This document shows positions 56,376 to 62,529 of a DNA stretch of 62,529 bases, in pieces (position 1 is the stretch's first letter; each line of letters starts with the position of its first letter). The translations under genes were made by a program, and so were the position numbers. This DNA comes from Candidatus Rokuibacteriota bacterium (GTDB lineage: Bacteria; Methylomirabilota; Methylomirabilia; Rokubacteriales; CSP1-6): positions 92,174-154,702 of the forward strand of contig VGLJ01000002.1 in the NCBI GenBank assembly GCA_016866775.1, read 5' to 3'. Below the pieces are notes generated by a model. It searched no databases, had not been told where the DNA came from, and saw only the letters and a list, made by a program, of their open reading frames with translations.

Positions 56376-57710
56376 TCAGGCGGGCGTGAGGGACTGATTC
56401 GGTCGCGGCGCGACGAGCGGCTGCACCGCGTCGGCCCACGGCGCGCCGGGGGGCAGCACGATCGACGTGGAGCGCACGCAGAACGACGCCGGCCGATCGA
56501 CGCCGGGCGCGGGCGTGCCCTTCTCGCGCAGCGCGCGCGCGGCGGTCATCAGCAGCTTGCGCACGTGGATGATCGCGGTGTCGCTCGTGCCGAGCCGCTC
56601 GACGGAGCGGTCGACGATGCCGCCCGGTCCACCCTGGCTCTCCTGCACCGCCTGGTCCTGCACGCCGAAGCCGGGGATGCCGCAGTACATCGTCGTGCGG
56701 TGGACGTCCCAGTCCATGAAGTAGTCGTTGTCGCGGTTGGCGGCGGTGCGGACGTCGCCGTAGGGCTCGGGCGTCTCGGGCGCGTAGTCGCAGACGTGCG
56801 CGCCCTTGCCCTCGACGTGGAGCTGGATCTCCTCGGGCGTGAGCGGACGCTCCGTGTGCCACGTGACCATCCAGTTCACGACGTGCGTGTCGTCCATCGG
56901 GACCCAAATATGCGACTGGATCACCTTCTCGCCCTGGCCCGCGGGCGGCATCGTCCAGAACGGCAGACAGTACTGCGTGACGCGCCAGTGCCAGCGGCCG
57001 TCGGGCTCGTTGCGGCGCGCGCCGATCAGCGCGCCGTAGTCGGTGTCGACGACGTCGAAGCGCGGCGCGCGGTCGCCCGTCGCGACGGCCGCGCCCACGC
57101 CGAAGCTCACGCGGTCCATGTCGGTGGTGATGTCGGCGGCATCGTGACGGATCGGGGCGTGGAGGAACGAGATGTGGCTCGAGTCGATGCCGCCTTCCAT
57201 GGCCTGGAACCAGTTGCAGTCCTGCACGCGCTTGGACGTGAAGACGTGGTTCAGCGGATAGCGCATGAACTCGAACTCGGGCAGCGGCGGCGGCGCACCC
57301 GGTCCCATGTACGCGAAGACGATCCCGCCGGCTTCGGCGCACGGATAGGCGGTCGTGCGGACCTTCGCGGCGAAGCTCGACTCCGCGGGCTCGCTCGGCA
57401 TGTCCACGCACTGGCCGTCCTGCCGGAACTTCCAGCCGTGATAGGGACAGCGCATCCCGCCCTCTTCGTTGCGGCCGAAGTAGAGCGAGGCGCCGCGATG
57501 CGGACAGAACTCCGCGACGAGGCCGGCCGTGCCGCTCGGTGAGCGATACGCGATGAGCCGCTCGCAGAGGATCTGGACGCGCTTGACTTTGCCGCCGGGC
57601 GGCAGCTCGCTGGACTGCACGACCGGCATCCAGTAGCGCCGGAGCAGCTCACCCATGGGAGTGCCGGGACCCGTCCGGGTCAGGAGCTCGTTGTCTTCGC
57701 GGCTCAGCAT
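56376..57710 (-). CDS. Rieske non-haem iron oxygenase large subunit, phthalate dioxygenase-like
   Basis: 444 residues from the ATG at 57710. The Rieske cluster is CPHRGASLYFG and CPYHGWKFR. The mononuclear iron site includes NWFQAMEGGIDSSHISFLH with two His. The overall style (LRRYWMPVVQSSELP at the start) is that of phthalate 4,5-dioxygenase and vanillate/aryl-ether O-demethylase-type oxygenases. It hydroxylates or demethylates an aromatic acid using a separate reductase that is not in this window. It is coupled with the SDR downstream. Confidence 0.93.
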   Translation of the reverse strand: MLSREDNELLTRTGPGTPMGELLRRYWMPVVQSSELPPGGKVKRVQILCERLIAYRSPSGTAGLVAEFCPHRGASLYFGRNEEGGMRCPYHGWKFRQDGQCVDMPSEPAESSFAAKVRTTAYPCAEAGGIVFAYMGPGAPPPLPEFEFMRYPLNHVFTSKRVQDCNWFQAMEGGIDSSHISFLHAPIRHDAADITTDMDRVSFGVGAAVATGDRAPRFDVVDTDYGALIGARRNEPDGRWHWRVTQYCLPFWTMPPAGQGEKVIQSHIWVPMDDTHVVNWMVTWHTERPLTPEEIQLHVEGKGAHVCDYAPETPEPYGDVRTAANRDNDYFMDWDVHRTTMYCGIPGFGVQDQAVQESQGGPGGIVDRSVERLGTSDTAIIHVRKLLMTAARALREKGTPAPGVDRPASFCVRSTSIVLPPGAPWADAVQPLVAPRPNQSLTPA

Positions 57711-57765
57711 GGCGCAAAGGTACCAGCACCCCGGCGCCCCGCTCAAGTGTGCGTCACTGCGCCCC

Positions 57766-59427
57766 GTGCGCGCCGAGCACGTCGTCCTCGTGGTGGCCGC
57801 CGCCACATTGATGATCCTGGTCGTCCTGCCGCTCGCGTCGCTCATCGTCGGCAGCGTCGTCGACGGCGGCCGGCCGACCCTCGAGCACTTCCGCGAAGCG
57901 CTGCGCGGACGGCTCTACGTGCAGGCGCTGTGGAACTCGCTGGTGCTCGGCGCGTGGACGGCGGCGCTCAGCGTGGTGATCGGGCTGCCGCTGGCGTGGG
58001 CGGTCAGCCGGACGAACGTGCCGGGCAAGCGCTTCCTCCACTTCACCGCGGTCATCTCGTACCTCACGCCGCCGTTCCTCACCGCGATCGCGTTCGTGAA
58101 CCTCTTCGGCCCGAACGCCGGCCTCGTGAACCGCTTCGTCCGTGACGTCCTCAGCGCGCCGGCGCTCACGTTCAACGTCTTCTCGATGGCGGGCCTCGTG
58201 CTCGTCACCGTGCCGCACACGTTTCCCTTCGTGTACCTGCTGGCGGCGAGCGCGCTCGAGTCGGTGGACGCGTCGATGGAGGAGTCCGCGCAGATCCTCG
58301 GCGCCGGCCGCTGGCGCACGGCGGCCGCGGTGACGCTGCCGCTCGTGGCGCCCGCCGTGCTCTCCGGCGCGCTCGTGGCGTTCGTGAACGCCATCGCGCT
58401 GTTCGGCTCGCAGGCGATCGTCGGACTTCCGGGGCGCGTGTTCACCCTGCCCACACGCATCTACGCGCTCTTCGACTATCCGCCGCAGTACGGCCTCGCG
58501 TCCGCGCTGTCGCTGATCTTCGTCGCGATCACCGTGGCGGCGCTCTACCTGCAACGCCGTTACCTCGCGCGGCGGTCGTACGTCACCGTCGGCGGCAAGG
58601 GCGGCCGGCCGCAGCTCGTCGATCTCGGCCGCGCGCGCTTCGCGGTGCTCGCGTTCGGCGTGGCGGTGTTCGTGATCGCGGTGGCGGCGCCGTATCTCAC
58701 GCTGCTCGCGGTGTCGGTGAGCAAGTCGTGGGGGCTCACGTTCTGGCAGAACCTCACGCTGCAGCACTACCGCTTCGTGCTGCTCGAGTACGACGTCACC
58801 CGCCGCGCGATCGTGAACAGCCTGATGCTCGCCGCGGGCGCCGCCACGCTGGCCGTCGTCCTCGGAAGCCTCGTGGGCTGGGTCGATCTGCGGACGACGG
58901 CGCCGGGCCGCAAGCTCCTCGACTACGTCTCGCTCATCCCGCTCGGGCTACCCGGCATCGTGGTCGCCGTCGCGCTGATCCAGTTCTGGCTGGCGTTGCC
59001 GATCCCGATCTACGGGACGCTGCTGATCATCCTGCTCGCCTATACCGCGCGCTACGTGCCGCTCGGCGTGCGGTCGGCGAACGCGGCGTTCCGCCAGATC
59101 GATCCGTCGCTGGAAGAGACGGCGCGCGTGACCGGCGCCGGGTGGCTCCGCACGTTCCGCAGCGTGACGCTGCCGCTCGCGCGGCCGGGGCTCTTCGCGG
59201 GCTGGCTGCTCGTGTTCGTGCCGGCGCTGCAGGAGCTCTCGGCGTCGATCCTCCTCTTCAGCTCGGGCTCGATCACGCTGGCGGTCGCCGTCTACAACCT
59301 CTACGAGACCGGCGCGCTGAAGCCGGTCGCCGCGCTGGCGATCGTGACGATGGTGATCATCACCGCCGCGATCGCGCTCGCGACCCGCCTCGGGCGCGGC
59401 GGCGCCGGCGTGAGCGTGGCGCAATGA
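57766..59427 (+). CDS. Fused ABC importer permease, Fe3+/2-aminoethylphosphonate type
   Basis: 553 residues from a GTG at 57766. Two copies of the binding-protein-dependent permease domain are fused (about 60-270 and 335-540), each with an EAA loop: MEESAQILGAGRWRTAAAVTLP and LEETARVTGAGWLRTFRSVTLP. This fused form is usual for FbpB/ThiP/PhnU-like systems. About twelve helices. It serves the ATPase at 59511 and the binding protein at 61362. Its start lies only 56 bases from the divergent Rieske gene. Confidence 0.93.
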   Translation: MRAEHVVLVVAAATLMILVVLPLASLIVGSVVDGGRPTLEHFREALRGRLYVQALWNSLVLGAWTAALSVVIGLPLAWAVSRTNVPGKRFLHFTAVISYLTPPFLTAIAFVNLFGPNAGLVNRFVRDVLSAPALTFNVFSMAGLVLVTVPHTFPFVYLLAASALESVDASMEESAQILGAGRWRTAAAVTLPLVAPAVLSGALVAFVNAIALFGSQAIVGLPGRVFTLPTRIYALFDYPPQYGLASALSLIFVAITVAALYLQRRYLARRSYVTVGGKGGRPQLVDLGRARFAVLAFGVAVFVIAVAAPYLTLLAVSVSKSWGLTFWQNLTLQHYRFVLLEYDVTRRAIVNSLMLAAGAATLAVVLGSLVGWVDLRTTAPGRKLLDYVSLIPLGLPGIVVAVALIQFWLALPIPIYGTLLIILLAYTARYVPLGVRSANAAFRQIDPSLEETARVTGAGWLRTFRSVTLPLARPGLFAGWLLVFVPALQELSASILLFSSGSITLAVAVYNLYETGALKPVAALAIVTMVIITAAIALATRLGRGGAGVSVAQ

Positions 59428-59465
59428 GCACTCGCGGAGGGACCGGATTCATTCCGGGCCCGCAG

Positions 59466-59514
59466 CGTCGGGGGCTTGGGGGGTGCGTCTCGCGCCCCCC
59501 ATGTGATTGATTGG
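59466..59514 (+). repeat. G/C-tract interspersed element, family A copy 2
   Basis: GGGGGCTTGGGGGG, TGCGTCTCGC, GCCCCCCAT and TGATTGATTGG in order. It closely matches the reverse complement of 2665-2711. Its tail supplies the TTG start codon region of the following ATPase gene. Confidence 0.72.
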
Positions 59515-60584
59515 CGGAGATCCGGATCGAGCGGGTCACCAAGCGCTTCGGCGCGACGACCGCGGTCCGCGCGCTCACGCTCGAGGTGCGCGACCGCGAG
59601 TTCGTCACGCTGCTCGGTCCGAGCGGCTGCGGCAAGACCACGCTGCTGCGCCTGATCGCGGGATTCATGTCGCCCGACGAAGGATCGATCCGCGTGGGGA
59701 CCGCCACGCTCTCCACGCCGGGGAGTGTCGTCCCGCCGGAGCAGCGCGGCATGGGCATGGTGTTCCAGAACTACGCGGTGTGGCCGCACAAGACCGTCTA
59801 CCAGAACGTCGCGTTCGGGCTCGAGGTGCGCAAGGTCGCGACGTCCGAGATCCGCGCGCGGGTCGCGCGCGTGCTCGAGCTCGTCACGCTCGGTGGCCTC
59901 GAGGCGCGCTACCCGGCGCAGCGCAGCGGCGGCCAGCAGCAGCGCGTCGCGCTCGCGCGGAGCCTCGTGGTCGAGCCGTCGATCCTGCTGCTCGACGAGC
60001 CCCTGTCGAACCTCGACGCGAAGCTGCGCGAGCGCATGCGCTGGGAGCTGAAGGAGCTGCAGCGCCGCACGGGGATCACGTTCGTGTACGTCACGCACGA
60101 CCAGTCGGAGGCGATGGCGCTGTCCGACCGGATCGCGGTGATGCATCTCGGCGAGCTGATGCAGATCGGCGCCCCGCGCGAGGTGTACACGCATCCCGCG
60201 AACCGCACCGTCGCCGACTTCATGGGCCTGGTGAACCTGATCCCGGCGCGCGTGGTGCGCGCGGACGCGGTGGCGGTCGGCGGCGCGCACACGCTGACGC
60301 TGACACTTCCACCGCGCGTGGCCGACGGGCAGCCGGTGCAGCTCGCGATCCGTCCCGAGAACGTCAGGCTCGTTCCCATCGGCCGTGGGGCGCCGGCCGG
60401 CGGCGACGGCCTTCCGGGCAAAGTCTCGGAGGTGACGTTCCTCGGCAACCTCACCGACTGCTACGTGACCCTCGACGACGGCACGCGCGTTCGCGTGCAG
60501 GCCGAGCCCGGCCTGGCGCTGGAGATCGGCCAGCCCGTGGCCGTGCGTTTCGACGCCGACGCGGCGAGCGTGTTCGACGTCTGA
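59511..60584 (+). CDS. ABC importer ATP-binding protein, FbpC/PotA-like
   Basis: 357 residues. Walker A is GPSGCGKTT, the Q-loop is VFQNYAVWPH, the signature reads RSGGQQQRVALARSL (Arg in place of Leu), Walker B is ILLLDEPLSNLD and the H-loop is VTHDQSEA. A TOBE-type C-terminal domain (QLAIRPENVRL; VTFLGNLTDCYV) is present. The start is a TTG at 59511 within the end of a family A repeat, and no better codon is near; the element may have replaced the native start region. It energises the adjacent permease. Confidence 0.92.
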   Translation: MAEIRIERVTKRFGATTAVRALTLEVRDREFVTLLGPSGCGKTTLLRLIAGFMSPDEGSIRVGTATLSTPGSVVPPEQRGMGMVFQNYAVWPHKTVYQNVAFGLEVRKVATSEIRARVARVLELVTLGGLEARYPAQRSGGQQQRVALARSLVVEPSILLLDEPLSNLDAKLRERMRWELKELQRRTGITFVYVTHDQSEAMALSDRIAVMHLGELMQIGAPREVYTHPANRTVADFMGLVNLIPARVVRADAVAVGGAHTLTLTLPPRVADGQPVQLAIRPENVRLVPIGRGAPAGGDGLPGKVSEVTFLGNLTDCYVTLDDGTRVRVQAEPGLALEIGQPVAVRFDADAASVFDV

Positions 60585-60606
60585 GGGACGGTACACTCGC
60601 CCGCCG

Positions 60607-61359
60607 ATGAGCCAGCCGGCGATCAAGGGGCAGGAGCACTGGACGACGAAGGGCGACGTGCGGCTCTTCCTCTGGGAGAAAGCGTCGCCGGTCTCGCCCG
60701 CGCCCGCACGGCACCATCCTCTTCGTGCACGGCTCCTCGATGGCGTCGCGGCCGCGAGCGCCTACATCATGCGCACGCGCGGCGTCCACCACTTCCTCGT
60801 GTACGGCATCTCCTCCGGCGCGCTCCGCGCCGCGCTGTTCGCCCAGCGGCATCCCGAGCGTGTGCGGCGGCTCGCCCTCGACGCGTTCGTGTGGACCGGA
60901 CGCGGGAGCCCGACGCTGGCCGATCGCCGCAAGCGCTTGCCCGAGTACCAGGCGAAGAACCGGCGGCCGATCGATCGCGCGTTCGTGCGCAGCATCTTCG
61001 AGCGCGATCATCCGGGCACGGCGGACGACGACGTCGTCGCCGCGTTGGCGGACGCGATCCTCGCGCTCGACGACTCGGTGCCGACCGGCACCTACGTCGA
61101 CATGTGCGCGAAGCTGCCGGTCGTCGATCCCGAGAAGATCACCGCGGCCACGATCATCCTGCGCGGCGAGTACGACGGCATCGCGAGCGTCGAGGACCTC
61201 CTCGACTTCTTCGCGCGGCTGCCGAACCCGGACAAGCAGTTCGCCGTGATGCCGGGCATCGCGCACGCGAGCCTGCAGCAGAAGAACGTCCGCATCCTCT
61301 ATCACCTGCTCCAGAACTTCTTCGGGCAGCCCGAGCCCGTGTACCGAGGACACCACTGA
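60607..61359 (+). pseudogene. Alpha/beta hydrolase with frameshift and internal deletion
   Basis: The N-terminus (EHWTTKGDVRLFLWEKA) is followed by a frame change near 60695. The other frame holds GTILFVHGSSMASR, the oxyanion-hole strand. It then jumps near 60740 to AASAYIMRTRGVHHFLVYG in the first frame, so roughly 60-70 residues between HGSSMAS and the nucleophile strand are missing. The nucleophile elbow YGISSGALRAA, the Asp in RGEYDGI and the His in GIAHASLQ are still present. Its place between the ATPase and the binding protein suggests a role on the imported compound. Confidence 0.75.
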
Positions 61360-61361
61360 CG

Positions 61362-62366
61362 ATGCGACTCCTCATCGGCCTCCTCGTGCTGGCGCTCGCC
61401 GCGCCGGCCTTCGCGCAGCCGTTCACGCCGGACACCGTCGACCTCGCCGCCGCGAAGAAGGAGGGCGTGGTCAGCTGGTACACGTCGACCCCGGTCGAGA
61501 CCGCCCAGAAGATCGCGAACCTCTTCCAGAAGGAGACGGGGATCCGCGTGGAGCTCTTCCGCTCCGGCGGCTCCGCGGTGGTGCGGCGGTTCATGCAGGA
61601 GATCGACGCCAAGCGCGTGGTCGCCGACGTGCTGACCGTCTCCGACCCGGCGGCGGCGGGCGCGATGATCAAGCGCGATCTGTTCGTCGCGTTCCGGCCG
61701 AAGAACTTCGACAAGGTCCCGGCCGAGGTCAAGGACCCGAAGGGCTACCACGTCGCGCAGCGCCTGAACCTCGCGGCGATCGTGGCGCGCACCGACAAGG
61801 GCCTCGAGCTCCCGAAGAACTGGACCGACCTCACGCACGCTCGCTACAAGGGCCAGATGGTGATGCCGGACCCGTCGTACACGGCGATCCAGCTCATGAT
61901 CGTCGGCACGCTCTCGCGGAAGTACGGCTGGGACTTCTACCAGAAGCTCCGCGCGAACGACATCATGATCGTGCAGGGCCACCAGCAGGTGTCGGAGACG
62001 CTCACGCGCGGCGAGCGGCTCCTCGCCGCCGAAGGCGCCGACCAGTACGCGTGGAACGACCGGCACAAGGGCCACAAGGTCCAGTCGGTCTTCCCGACCG
62101 ACGGCGCGTTCGCGATCGCCGCCCCGACCGCGATCATCAAGGGCTCACCGCATCCCAATGCCGCCAAGGCGCTCGCGGAGTTCATGCTCAGCGACACCGT
62201 GCAGAAGCTCTTCCCGGGCGAAGGGATCTACGCGGGCCGCTCCGACGTCGAGCCGCCGCACGGCAACCCGCCGCTGAGCCAGATCAAGCTGATCGGCGTC
62301 GACTACGACCAGATCGAGAAGGACGCGGCGGCGATCAAGAAGAAGTTCAACGAGATCTTCCAATAA
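61362..62366 (+). CDS. Fe3+-type ABC importer periplasmic binding protein
   Basis: 334 residues with a signal peptide (LLIGLLVLALAAPAFAQ). It is a type II periplasmic binding protein: KKEGVVSWYTSTPVETAQKI, LFRSGGSAVVRRFMQEIDA, KYKGQMVMPDP-type HARYKGQMVMPDPSYTA and EGIYAGRSDVEPP. These match the FbpA/PotD-like group that binds ferric iron, phosphonates or organic acids. The iron-binding Tyr pair of FbpA is not evident, so the ligand may be organic. It completes the importer with 57766 and 59511. Confidence 0.92.
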   Translation: MRLLIGLLVLALAAPAFAQPFTPDTVDLAAAKKEGVVSWYTSTPVETAQKIANLFQKETGIRVELFRSGGSAVVRRFMQEIDAKRVVADVLTVSDPAAAGAMIKRDLFVAFRPKNFDKVPAEVKDPKGYHVAQRLNLAAIVARTDKGLELPKNWTDLTHARYKGQMVMPDPSYTAIQLMIVGTLSRKYGWDFYQKLRANDIMIVQGHQQVSETLTRGERLLAAEGADQYAWNDRHKGHKVQSVFPTDGAFAIAAPTAIIKGSPHPNAAKALAEFMLSDTVQKLFPGEGIYAGRSDVEPPHGNPPLSQIKLIGVDYDQIEKDAAAIKKKFNEIFQ

Positions 62367-62529
62367 CCGGGCGGGCGCCGAGGCGCCGGCCCTCCCGCCG
62401 CGGCTAGCCCAACTTCCGCAGTTCGGTAGGGGAACGGCGCGGTGGAGTCGGCCGCGCCGTTCGTATCTTGCGCCGCCGTCGCCCGCGCTGTTCCGAAAAC
62501 GGCGTGTAGTGGCGACCTACTTCCGTGAC
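62367..62529. other. Window-end intergenic region with a terminator-like hairpin
   Basis: A hairpin GGCGC / GCGCC with loop CGAG lies at 62374-62387 just after the binding-protein stop, likely a terminator. Another inverted pair, CGGCGCGG / CCGCGCCG, follows about 50 bases on. I see no gene in the rest. Confidence 0.45.

Overview
The window is a very GC-rich bacterial chromosome segment. It has no rRNA, tRNA, phage or insertion-sequence transposase that I could recognise. The gene mix is Liv-type and Fe3+-type ABC importers, CaiB/BaiF CoA-transferase, F420-type LLM and PPOX oxidoreductases, a Ku protein, a PilT pair and large GAF-containing histidine kinases. Together with likely selenoproteins and the base composition this fits a soil or groundwater metagenome genome such as Candidatus Rokubacteria (Methylomirabilota) or a relative. 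That placement is inference from gene content, not from a marker gene.

Layout. 1-1898 (-): two PilT-type pilus retraction ATPases. 2032-3105 (+): remnants of an M15-like peptidase and of an endonuclease/exonuclease/phosphatase, joined at a G/C-rich repeat. 3102-3287 (+): a small lysine/alanine/proline-rich protein. 3288-9831 (-): a signalling operon made of a six-GAF hybrid-type histidine kinase, a receiver protein and a receiver-cyclase. 9869-20877 (-): a long compact run with LMW phosphatase, a thioredoxin-fold protein whose active-site codon is TGA, Nudix hydrolase, SDR, PPOX, two crotonases, an alpha/beta hydrolase, an MFE2-like SDR, an M20 amidohydrolase and an acyl-CoA ligase. The acyl-CoA genes look like a catabolic operon. 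23730-30076 (+): a Liv-type ABC transporter in which livF and the binding-protein gene are fused by a deletion, plus a CaiB-type CoA-transferase. 30019-33855 (-): DEAD helicase, Ku, CPBP protease, CoaX. 33871-43672 (-): three more histidine kinases (all damaged), a secreted protein, a methyltransferase, a STAS-GNAT fusion and an NtrC-type regulator. 43747-48840: LLM oxidoreductase, P-loop protein, Fpg, an ABC-2 exporter, then a peroxiredoxin with TGA at the peroxidatic position followed by a normal Bcp. 48820-52832: broken hypothetical gene, hydroxyacid dehydrogenase, a small AT-richer island (DUF6941-like, unknown, HEPN-like), RBBP9-like hydrolase and HAD phosphatase. 52884-57710: molybdenum hydroxylase pair, SDR, Rieske oxygenase. 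57766-62366 (+): an Fe3+/phosphonate-type ABC importer with an embedded broken hydrolase.

Main points. (1) Two unrelated redox genes have an in-frame TGA exactly where the catalytic cysteine belongs, and each is followed by a hairpin at the distance expected of a bacterial SECIS. I read both as selenoproteins. (2) At least seven short elements built as a G-tract, a spacer and a C-tract are scattered between and inside genes; two pairs of copies share sequence beyond the tracts. Three copies of a palindrome with a CAT loop lie in the 10-17 kb operon. (3) Many genes carry single-base frameshifts or internal deletions that remove whole motifs. Read mapping is needed to tell genuine decay from assembly error, so genes marked pseudogene here may be intact in the living organism.
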